35,940 bases of DNA from Marinoscillum sp. (GTDB lineage Bacteria > Bacteroidota > Bacteroidia > Cytophagales > Cyclobacteriaceae), in assembly GCA_024305105.1 (NCBI GenBank), contig JAMWZA010000041.1:1-35940 (forward strand), given 5' to 3'. Both the position numbers and the translations under genes were made by a program. Position 1 is the stretch's first letter. Every line of letters starts with the position of its first letter. This document shows, piece after piece, positions 7,369 to 14,892 of this stretch. The notes beneath the pieces are model-generated. The model had not been told where the DNA came from and made no database searches. It saw only the letters and a list, made by a program, of their open reading frames with translations.

Positions 7369-10300
7369 TTATAATTCTCTTATTTTAATATTTCTAAACC
7401 AGACGCTATTTCCATGATCCTGTAAAGTAATATGTCCTTGTTTTGCCTTTCCGAAATCAGGCATTTCGCTGAACTTACTCCCAGCCACCATGGCCTTCCA
7501 GGTGTCGTCACCTAACTCATACTCGACTACTTTATAGCCATTGAGCCAGTGTTCCACATGATTATCTTTTACTTTTAAAATGACACTATTCCATTCATTG
7601 GCTGGATTTACTGTGACGAATTTCGTTTCAATCATGTCATACAAATCTCCTGACCGATGCTTTTCGATTTGTCCATCAGGATGTCGCTCATTATCGAGTA
7701 TTTGATTTTCCATTCCCGTCAACCATGGGTATTCATATTGTTCATCCTCCACTACATGGTAAATGATCCCGCTGTTGCCACCTGATGAAATCTTCCAATC
7801 CAGTAACAACTCATAGTTTTCATAGGGTTTGTCCGTGATGACCACATCACCGCCAGCACCAGAGGCCTCTGGGTTAAAGGTCAATGTGCCGTTTTGAGCT
7901 TGCCATTTACCGCTGAGTGTTTCTCGGTTATAATTGCGTAAGCCAGTTGTTGATTGACCATCAAACAGCAACTTCCATCCTGCATCCTTTTCCGCTTTGG
8001 TTAGCTGATTGTGAGGTATATCAGTATTAGTCAGCTGCACTGGATCATTGGCTGGTATATTGGTCAGTGTATACCAGGCCTCAGTGGTCCATAGTTCGTG
8101 ATCACTAGCACTTACAAAAGGACGCTTTACGCGGAAATACACGACGTGCTTTTCTTTAAGACCATCCAACTGGAATGAAACTGTTTTTCGATCTTCAGAT
8201 AGTGAAAAAGCAGTTGGATTCATGGTAGTCAAACCAAGCTTCGGTCCGCCATACTCTTTGGTTGGTTTGAAGTAGAATTGTTCTATTTGAAAATTGTCAG
8301 GAGAAATGACCTGTCCTTCCTTGATGGGCTCCGTAAATTCGATCTCAAATCCATCTGATTTGGCCATCACCTTTAGCATTTCGAAAGTGGATTTACCATT
8401 GTAGACCATTCGCTGAAGTCCATAGTTGAGCTTACCTGTCTGTCCCCAGTTACCGGAAACACCAATACCACCTACGAGCAACGAGCCATCAGGAGCCCAC
8501 GCCAGTCGATTTACACCTGCTTCTATACCCTGAGAAAACCGGAACACAACCCCCTGATAGTTGTCATTGACCTCCTCTACAAACACGCGCTTCACTCCTC
8601 CATGTGTCACCTCACAATGGATCATCTGTCCAGCATACGGTCCCTTGTCCAGGTAGAGTGGTGTACTCGGTGAGTTCCCGATTTCATCCTGAGGAAGCCA
8701 AACCACCGGTTCGTCCTGTACGAGACCTTCCGTTCCTTCAAAGTCCACAGATCGAGAACCATACCAGGCACCTTTTCTGACATGATTAATTTTTGAGGCC
8801 GGTAACCAATCTCCTTGATTATCAGCCACGAAAATTTCTCCATCTACTCCAATTCCAATGCCATTTGGAGTGCGTAATCCGGAGGCAATGAACTCCACTT
8901 CTCCGGTTTCTTTGGAAATCTTCGCCAACTTGCCGCGATCTTTCGGTTGTGGATTAGCAGAAGCCCCACCGGGTAAAATATCGGTAGCTAAGGCCCCATA
9001 GAAGTAGCCTTCTTTGTAAACCAGTCCAAATGAAAATTCATGAAAATTCGAAGACACTGTCCAATCATCAGTCACGGTCAAATACTCATCAATGATCATG
9101 TCGCCATCAGTATCCACCAACTTTGTCAGCTCTTGCTTTTGTAAAACGTAAATTTCTCCGTCCACTACTTTTATTCCCAAGGGTTCTGCTAAACCTGTTG
9201 CGATGCGCTTTACAGTAATCTCTTCCGGGTTTTCTGAGCGGAAATTCTCCACCAGATATACCGGCCCTAAAGAATCCCACGTACAAACCAACATCTGGTC
9301 TTCATTCAAGAAATCAATTCCTCCTACACGTGGTTTGAAGTCATCAGGTCTTGCCTGAAATAGATCGAACGAAGGGTGTATACCCGCCAACCACTGCTGG
9401 TCACCTGGAATGGATTTTACCAACTTACCCGCATCGATGTATGGTTTAACTTCTTCATAGTCTTCCGGTGAAACCGAGAGCATCGACTCTGGTACCACCT
9501 CAAAGTTTCCTAAGTCGGTATTGAACCATTGGAAAGAAACCACCCCTCCAGATGCTCCATTGTAATAATGAATCTCCAGATCATGCTTACCCGCTTTTAG
9601 ATAAACTTCACCGTCGCGGGCTATGGTGCCATGTGGGCCACCATTATCAATAATTTCTTCACCATTCACATATACTTTACTGCCGTCATCAGAAACAATT
9701 CGGAAACTGTAGCTAGCGGTTTTCGAAATATTCAATGATCCTTTAGCAATCATGGCTACATTTTCGCGGCGGTCTCCCAATGCCGAACTACTTCGAATGT
9801 GTAATTGTGGAATGACGGTTCCTTTGAATGGAGCTTCTCCTTTAAGTACTTTGAAGTTGGGTGAATCTCCTGAATACAAGTACAGATAAGCTGCCAGCCC
9901 CGAAGACTCTTTAGTAATCGTTGTAAAGCTATCGGAAAAACCAGGAGTTACCGTTTTCACTCCCAGGTGCCAGGCATTTGCATCGGAGTCTCCCTCATCG
10001 TCATCCAAACTTAGAATATACCGGATCATGCTTTCAGCATCCTCAGTCGCCAAATCTGCATGAGGTGTCATCAATGCCTCTCCCCATACACCACTACCTC
10101 CTTTGATAACCTTTCCAGCAAGCATAGCTACTGTTTCGTCGCTATCGCTGTATTTCCGTGCCACTGCCACATACGCAGGCCCTACGGTTTTCACCTCTTC
10201 ATTGTGACATGATTTACAATCGCTGCGCTCAATCAACTGAGCACCTACCGGAACGACAAGTTCCTCTGTTTCATCCTCAGGAGCTTTACCAGCCACCATA

Positions 10301-11001
10301 TCAAATCCTTGATGGTAAAACGCCTTCAGCTCGGTTGGTCCATCGCTCTTTAGTAAGAGTTTTCCAGACACTTTCATCACAGAGCCACCCGGATATTCTA
10401 CAGACTCACTCGAAGTAATCTGAAAGTCAGCATTGGTTGTAAGATCCCGTTCATTGAGCAATGAACCAATGGTCGTATTGAGACCTACGGTATAATCTCC
10501 GGCATTTTCAAGTTCAAACTTTCTAAACAGTCCATTTTGACTACCTCGTTTTACCGCTTCAGGAGTTTCAAAAACCTTAATTTTCTGGCCTTCTACTATC
10601 AACTCGTACATCAATTGCACCTGACCATCTACCAGGCGATGGCCCTTGTACTGGATTTCAGGTTTGGTGACAACATCGCCTTTCACCACAAACCACTCAT
10701 TGTCTTCTTCACTTTCATCGGTGTAGTAGGCATAGCCTTTACTCGTGGGCTGGGGTCCATGAACTGTGGTATACACTGCTCCATCAAAGTTCACTCCACC
10801 TTTCCAGGCTTTATAAAGTGAGGCTCTCTGGGCATCATACGAGACCCAAACATCCTCATTAAGTGCTGCTGTGACCATCCTCGGTTTTAGGTCCATCACA
10901 GACCGAAACACCCACGCTTCTATAGGACGCTCCACTGTCTTTTCTTCTTTACAGGCTATCAGAGATAATGCAGCCAAACCAAATACCAAATACTTCTTCA
11001 T
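7369..11001 (-). CDS. Giant lipoprotein: cytochrome c + PA14 + beta-propeller + DUF1080 (3-keto-glycoside lyase/hydrolase family)
   Basis: The 1210-aa product starts with a clear lipobox (LIAC, Cys17) followed by K-E-E, which resembles the Bacteroidota surface-export signal K-(D/E)2. Domains in order: an N-terminal beta-rich module (about 25-255); cytochrome c with CKSCH at 262-266 and probable Met ligand in GEALMTPHADL; PA14 (about 395-505; IVSDDGSKVYVNGE, HDLEIHYYNG); an NHL/sugar-dehydrogenase-like propeller (about 545-865; GLRTPNGIGIGVDGEIFVADNQ, split here only for readability); an Ig-like linker (about 865-985); and DUF1080 (about 1005-1210; WKLLFDGQ, SGGNSGIIYHV, SGDLYDMI, HITLQDHGNSVWFRNIKIR). 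DUF1080 proteins are reported to cleave 3-keto-glycosides. An oxidase-like propeller, an electron carrier and a lyase in one chain suggest coupled oxidation and cleavage (inference). Confidence 0.87.
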   Translation of the reverse strand: MKKYLVFGLAALSLIACKEEKTVERPIEAWVFRSVMDLKPRMVTAALNEDVWVSYDAQRASLYKAWKGGVNFDGAVYTTVHGPQPTSKGYAYYTDESEEDNEWFVVKGDVVTKPEIQYKGHRLVDGQVQLMYELIVEGQKIKVFETPEAVKRGSQNGLFRKFELENAGDYTVGLNTTIGSLLNERDLTTNADFQITSSESVEYPGGSVMKVSGKLLLKSDGPTELKAFYHQGFDMVAGKAPEDETEELVVPVGAQLIERSDCKSCHNEEVKTVGPAYVAVARKYSDSDETVAMLAGKVIKGGSGVWGEALMTPHADLATEDAESMIRYILSLDDDEGDSDANAWHLGVKTVTPGFSDSFTTITKESSGLAAYLYLYSGDSPNFKVLKGEAPFKGTVIPQLHIRSSSALGDRRENVAMIAKGSLNISKTASYSFRIVSDDGSKVYVNGEEIIDNGGPHGTIARDGEVYLKAGKHDLEIHYYNGASGGVVSFQWFNTDLGNFEVVPESMLSVSPEDYEEVKPYIDAGKLVKSIPGDQQWLAGIHPSFDLFQARPDDFKPRVGGIDFLNEDQMLVCTWDSLGPVYLVENFRSENPEEITVKRIATGLAEPLGIKVVDGEIYVLQKQELTKLVDTDGDMIIDEYLTVTDDWTVSSNFHEFSFGLVYKEGYFYGALATDILPGGASANPQPKDRGKLAKISKETGEVEFIASGLRTPNGIGIGVDGEIFVADNQGDWLPASKINHVRKGAWYGSRSVDFEGTEGLVQDEPVVWLPQDEIGNSPSTPLYLDKGPYAGQMIHCEVTHGGVKRVFVEEVNDNYQGVVFRFSQGIEAGVNRLAWAPDGSLLVGGIGVSGNWGQTGKLNYGLQRMVYNGKSTFEMLKVMAKSDGFEIEFTEPIKEGQVISPDNFQIEQFYFKPTKEYGGPKLGLTTMNPTAFSLSEDRKTVSFQLDGLKEKHVVYFRVKRPFVSASDHELWTTEAWYTLTNIPANDPVQLTNTDIPHNQLTKAEKDAGWKLLFDGQSTTGLRNYNRETLSGKWQAQNGTLTFNPEASGAGGDVVITDKPYENYELLLDWKISSGGNSGIIYHVVEDEQYEYPWLTGMENQILDNERHPDGQIEKHRSGDLYDMIETKFVTVNPANEWNSVILKVKDNHVEHWLNGYKVVEYELGDDTWKAMVAGSKFSEMPDFGKAKQGHITLQDHGNSVWFRNIKIREL

Positions 11002-11027
11002 ACTATATAATACTTCTACTTAAATCT

Positions 11028-12080
11028 TTATAAACCTAATATTCTTCTATTGGCTTCATCATCCGGTTTCGCTCCAGCAAAATCATCAAATGCTTTCTCT
11101 GTTACTTCAATGATGTGATTTTGGATAAAAGGTGCTCCCTCTGCAGCTCCTTGCTGTGGAGATTTAATGCAACACTCCCACTCAAGCACTGCCCATCCAT
11201 CAAAATCGTATTGGCTTAGTTTGGTGAAAATACCGCTAAAATCTACCTGACCATCACCCAGTGATCTGAATCTACCAGGGCGATCCACCCAACTCTCATA
11301 TCCACCATAAACACCCGCTTTACCTGTTGGGTTAAATTCGGCGTCCTTTACATGAAACATCCGAATGTTTTCGTGATAGAAGTCAATGAACTGCAGGTAA
11401 TCCATCTGCTGCAATAGGAAATGCGATGGATCATAAAGGATTTTAGCCGAGCTATGCTTGCCAGTGGCTTCCCAAAATCGTTCGTAAGTAATGCCATCGT
11501 GCAAGTCCTCTCCAGGATGCAACTCATAACAGATCTCCACTCCATTGTCTTTGGCATGATCCAAAATCGGCATCCATTTCTTAGCCAATTCTTTGAAGCC
11601 AAGTTCTACCAATCCTGCCGGACGTTGTGGCCATGGATAAACAGTGTGCCAAAGCAACGCTCCTGAAAAGCTCGCCATCACATCGATTCCAAGGTTCTTA
11701 CTCGCAGTTGCAGCTGACTTAACCTGATCTATGGCCCACTCATTACGCGCCTTAGGGTTGCCTTTTACAGAATCAGGTGCGAAAGCATCAAACATGCTAT
11801 CGTATGCAGGATTAACGGCTACTAATTGACCTTGAAGATGAGTGGCCAGTTCTGTGATCTCCAAACCGGCTTCATTCACGATGCCCTTAATCTCATCAGC
11901 ATAAGTCTTGCTATCAGCAGCTTTCTTAATATCGATCAGTCGACCATCCCATGCCGGAATCTGTACGCCTTTATACCCCAGACCTTTGGCCCATTCACAT
12001 ATATTCTTCAGGTTATCAAATGGAGCCTTATCGTCTGCAAACTGCGCCAAAAAAATCGCTGGTCCTTTGATTGTTTTCAT
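11028..12080 (-). CDS. Cytoplasmic sugar phosphate isomerase/epimerase-like TIM-barrel protein
   Basis: This 350-aa protein has no signal peptide. It shows the AP-endonuclease-2/xylose-isomerase-like barrel with candidate metal ligands E186 and H188 (CYELHPGED), D217 and H220 (YDPSHF), H243 and D246 (FHVKDAE) and E300/E302 (VLEWEC). Residues about 250-275 (GVYGGYESWVDRPGRF) form an insertion typical of the larger members that accompany Gfo/Idh/MocA oxidoreductases. In this operon it is a good candidate for an intracellular hydratase, epimerase or isomerase step acting on 3-keto sugars. It differs strongly in length and location from the Tat-exported barrel at 3883-4767, so the two probably act in different compartments. 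The substrate is not known. Confidence 0.83.
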   Translation of the reverse strand: MKTIKGPAIFLAQFADDKAPFDNLKNICEWAKGLGYKGVQIPAWDGRLIDIKKAADSKTYADEIKGIVNEAGLEITELATHLQGQLVAVNPAYDSMFDAFAPDSVKGNPKARNEWAIDQVKSAATASKNLGIDVMASFSGALLWHTVYPWPQRPAGLVELGFKELAKKWMPILDHAKDNGVEICYELHPGEDLHDGITYERFWEATGKHSSAKILYDPSHFLLQQMDYLQFIDFYHENIRMFHVKDAEFNPTGKAGVYGGYESWVDRPGRFRSLGDGQVDFSGIFTKLSQYDFDGWAVLEWECCIKSPQQGAAEGAPFIQNHIIEVTEKAFDDFAGAKPDDEANRRILGL

Positions 12081-12085
12081 ATTAT

Positions 12086-12130
12086 AAGTTTTAGGTTCTA
12101 AGTTTTAGTTTTAGGTTCCAGGTTTAGGTT
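12086..12130. repeat. Degenerate word repeats bordering the S23-type gene
   Basis: GTTTTAGGTTC occurs exactly twice (12088-12098 and 12108-12118, period 20), and AAGTTTTAG occurs twice (12086-12094 and 12100-12108). The repeats run into the last codons of the four-helix-bundle gene. On the other side of that gene, 12553-12580 read on the minus strand (TAAGGTTTTGAGTTTAAAG...) resembles the plus-strand word series (TAAGTTTTAGGTTCTAAG...), so the two borders form an imperfect inverted pair around the gene. Confidence 0.6.
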
Positions 12131-12552
12131 TGAAAGTTTCCATAGGTCGATTCAGGTTCTTCAACCTTGAACTTGCTTCCACGAAAATCTGACTTGCGTA
12201 GATAATTTGAGAAAGATATTAGCATTCCTCTCAACTCTTTTATGCTCTTTTCAAATTGTTCCATTCGAACTTCATCAAGGTAAGACCTGTCACAGCCTCT
12301 TATCAACTGACTTTCAACTTCACTCAGTGAACCAAGTGAAAAGCCCAGAAAGTTGATAAATTCCTTATTACCGCCTCTTCCAAAACCTTCAGCAATATTG
12401 CCCATCACAGACCCTGCTGATCTATTCAACTGGTCTTTTAGTGCATAATCTTTTATATCATCCCTTTCAAACACTTCAGAGAAGATTTGTTTATTTAAGA
12501 CTCTTGATACTTGCCAAACTTTCAATTCGTTAAAATCAGTTATTGTGGCCAT
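12124..12552 (-). CDS. Four-helix-bundle protein of the S23 / 23S rRNA intervening-sequence family
   Basis: The 142-aa product matches the S23-type family (Pfam PF05635): FNELKVWQVSRVLNKQIF at the start, LKDQLNRSAGSVMGNIAEGFGRGGNKEFINFL in the middle (split in two helices), then SLGSLSEVESQLIRGCDRSYL and a last helix ending near KELRGMLISFSNYL. The basic, aromatic pattern is typical of the family, which was first found inside 23S rRNA and is related to Avd of diversity-generating retroelements. The ATG at 12552 is preferred over an in-frame TTG at 12573, because the extra seven codons are repeat sequence. It sits inside an otherwise metabolic operon and is flanked by repeats, so it looks like an inserted passenger. 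Its function is unknown. Confidence 0.85.
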   Translation of the reverse strand: MATITDFNELKVWQVSRVLNKQIFSEVFERDDIKDYALKDQLNRSAGSVMGNIAEGFGRGGNKEFINFLGFSLGSLSEVESQLIRGCDRSYLDEVRMEQFEKSIKELRGMLISFSNYLRKSDFRGSKFKVEEPESTYGNFQT

Positions 12553-12577
12553 GGATTTCAACTTTAAACTCAAAACC

Positions 12578-13744
12578 TTAATGACTCACTTTAGTCCAGG
12601 TATTGCCATTTTTGGTTGAGGCCACCACAGCTTCAATCATCGCCATTCCCATCACTCCGTCTTCCACTCCTGGAAAATCAAGTTTGGGATTTACTTTCTC
12701 TTTAAAAAGGTGACCTCTCAAAGCATGTGCGAAATTTCTATAGATATTGGCGAAAGCTTCCAGATATCCCTCTGGATGACCTGATGGCGTCCGTGTGTGG
12801 AGCATGGCCTCTTCTGAAAGGTAACCACCCCGATCGGCTCCAGTTCTGAAAATCCGATCCGGGTTGCCATGGTCTTTAACGATAAGGGTGTTGAGGTCTC
12901 TTTGTGACCATTCGAGTCCGCCTTTATCACCATAAACTCTGAACTTCAGATCGTTTTCATCTCCATTGGCGACTTGTGAAGCGGACAATACTCCATTGGC
13001 TCCATTCTCAAAATGCAGTAAAACGTTCGCATCATCATCCAAGGGCCTGCCCTCGATTGTTGCTCTAATTTCGGAAAGTACCTCAGTCACCTTTAAGCCA
13101 GAGACATACTCAACCATGTTAATGGCATGAGTTCCAATATCTCCAAAGCAATTGCTGATTCCTGCCCGCGCTGGATCTGCGCGCCATGACGCCTGCTTCT
13201 GATCAGTATCTTCAACTTTTGTCGTCAACCACCCTTGCGGATACTCGACCATCACTTTATGTATTTGCCCAATCTCGCTATTCCTGACCATAGCCATCGC
13301 TTGTTTAACCATCGGATAGCCGGTGTATGTATACGTGACGGCAAATGGAAGACCTGTTTCTTTCACCTTATCTCTAAGCTCAAGTGCCTGCTCCAGAGTA
13401 AATGCTAGTGGCTTATCAATAATCACTGGAAAACCATTTTCCAATGCTAACAAGGCAGGTTCGAAATGCATCACATTGGGAGTCACAATGGATACAAAGT
13501 CCATACGCTCTCCTTCTGGCAACTCTTTTTCTGCAGTAATCATTTCCTGAAAACTGCCGTAGCATCTGTTTTCAGGTAGGAACAAATCCTTGCCTGAATC
13601 TCTGGATCGCTGAGGGTCAGAACTGAAAGCACCACAGACCAACTCGATTTGACCATCAAGATTGGCTGCTATGCGGTGTACTCCACCTATAAAGGCCCCT
13701 TGACCACCACCAATCATGCCCATCCGTAGTTTGCGATGACTCAT
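12578..13744 (-). CDS. Gfo/Idh/MocA family oxidoreductase (first of a tandem pair by coordinate)
   Basis: The 388-aa protein has an N-terminal Rossmann fold with a glycine-rich loop (GMIGGGQGAFIGGVHR, residues 9-24), a DKP motif at 110-112 where most members have EKP, and the C-terminal catalytic sequence GDIGTHAIN with D202 and H206. The family uses NAD(P) to oxidise or reduce a sugar hydroxyl or keto group. No signal peptide is present, so it acts in the cytoplasm. It is encoded 2 bp after its paralog (13747-14883) and aligns with it almost without gaps over the first 210 residues. In the 3-keto-glycoside context it is a candidate for C3 oxidation of glycosides or for reduction of 3-keto-glucose. 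The direction cannot be assigned from sequence. Confidence 0.86.
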   Translation of the reverse strand: MSHRKLRMGMIGGGQGAFIGGVHRIAANLDGQIELVCGAFSSDPQRSRDSGKDLFLPENRCYGSFQEMITAEKELPEGERMDFVSIVTPNVMHFEPALLALENGFPVIIDKPLAFTLEQALELRDKVKETGLPFAVTYTYTGYPMVKQAMAMVRNSEIGQIHKVMVEYPQGWLTTKVEDTDQKQASWRADPARAGISNCFGDIGTHAINMVEYVSGLKVTEVLSEIRATIEGRPLDDDANVLLHFENGANGVLSASQVANGDENDLKFRVYGDKGGLEWSQRDLNTLIVKDHGNPDRIFRTGADRGGYLSEEAMLHTRTPSGHPEGYLEAFANIYRNFAHALRGHLFKEKVNPKLDFPGVEDGVMGMAMIEAVVASTKNGNTWTKVSH

Positions 13745-13746
13745 TT

Positions 13747-14883
13747 CTATATGTTTTCCCAGGTTTGACCATTTCTACTCGACAAGAGTACCGCTTCAAT
13801 AAATTTCATTCCACGTACTCCGTCTTCTACGTTTGGAAAAGCTCCATCTCGGTATGCTTCGCCTCTAATCGCTTGAGCTGTACCCGCATAGATATTGCCC
13901 ATCGCATCAAAAAGCCCTTCAGGGTGTCCCGGAGCGATTTTCGTACTTTCCATAGCAAAATCAGATGTATACGGATTTCCTGGCTTCAGTATCTGACGTG
14001 GTTCTCCTTCTTTGAGATGAGTAAGGAACGTTGGGTGCTCTTGCTCCCAAAAAAGCCCTCCTTTATCTCCGTAAACGGCTATTTTGATGTTGTTTTCTTC
14101 GCCAGTAGCTATCTGACTAGCACAGATAACTCCGCGCACTCCTTCTTTGATGCGAATCAATGTGGTGCCATCCACGTCCAAAGGATTGTCTTCATACAGC
14201 GTATTGACATCCGCTAATACCTTTTCCACCTTTAATCCAGTGGTGTATTCGATTAGGTTAAAAGCATGGACACCAATATCGCCATAGCAGCAACTCTGTC
14301 CGGATTTAGCGGGATCAAGTCTCCAGATGCTGGAACGTTTTTCCTTATCATGAATAAATGGGTTAATCCAACCTTGATAGTACTGTGCATCTACTTTCTG
14401 GACCTTTCCGATAACTCCTTCGGCTATCATGGTCTTCATTTGACGTACCATCGGGTAGCCCGTGTAGGTATGGGTCAGACAAAAAACTACTCCATGTTCT
14501 TTTATCAATGCTTCCAACTCAACCGCCTCGGAAGCCTTCATGGTTATCGGCTTTTCACAAATCACATGAAACCCTGCTTTGATTAACTGAGCAGCCATTG
14601 GGTAATGTAGGAAATTAGGTGTCAGAATAGACACAACCTCTATTCGCTCATGAGCCGGTAAAGCAGACTCCTTCTCGATCAATTCATCAATATTGGAATA
14701 GGTTCTGGAAGTATCCAGTTCAAGTTTCTCTGCGAATTCCATGCTGGCCTTATGGTCCACATCAAAAACACCACCTACCAGTTGATAACGCTCACCCATG
14801 TATGCAGCTATGCGATGCACCGGGCCGATAAATGAATTGGCTCCTCCACCGATTAATCCTAGTCTTATTTTTCCTTTACTCAT
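13747..14883 (-). CDS. Gfo/Idh/MocA family oxidoreductase (second of the tandem pair)
   Basis: The 378-aa protein has the Rossmann loop LGLIGGGANSFIGPVHR (residues 8-24), the canonical EKP motif at 110-112 and GDIGVHAFN with D202 and H206. These catalytic positions have exactly the same numbers as in the paralog at 12578-13744, so the two arose by tandem duplication with very few early indels. No export signal is present. It starts 9 bp after the MFS transporter stop and ends 2 bp before its paralog, clearly within one transcript. Its expected chemistry is NAD(P)-dependent oxidation or reduction at a sugar carbon. The pair may form a heteromer or serve opposite ends of the pathway (inference). 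Confidence 0.86.
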   Translation of the reverse strand: MSKGKIRLGLIGGGANSFIGPVHRIAAYMGERYQLVGGVFDVDHKASMEFAEKLELDTSRTYSNIDELIEKESALPAHERIEVVSILTPNFLHYPMAAQLIKAGFHVICEKPITMKASEAVELEALIKEHGVVFCLTHTYTGYPMVRQMKTMIAEGVIGKVQKVDAQYYQGWINPFIHDKEKRSSIWRLDPAKSGQSCCYGDIGVHAFNLIEYTTGLKVEKVLADVNTLYEDNPLDVDGTTLIRIKEGVRGVICASQIATGEENNIKIAVYGDKGGLFWEQEHPTFLTHLKEGEPRQILKPGNPYTSDFAMESTKIAPGHPEGLFDAMGNIYAGTAQAIRGEAYRDGAFPNVEDGVRGMKFIEAVLLSSRNGQTWENI

Positions 14884-14892
14884 TCTATTAAT

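Noticed and set aside
12086-12130. CRISPR-like array
   Set aside because: Repeat units are 9-11 bp with 14-20 bp periods, degenerate, and without unique spacers or cas genes.
12553-12573. TTG start seven codons upstream for the S23-type protein
   Set aside because: The added residues are encoded by repeat sequence and are not part of the family; the ATG at 12552 is sufficient.
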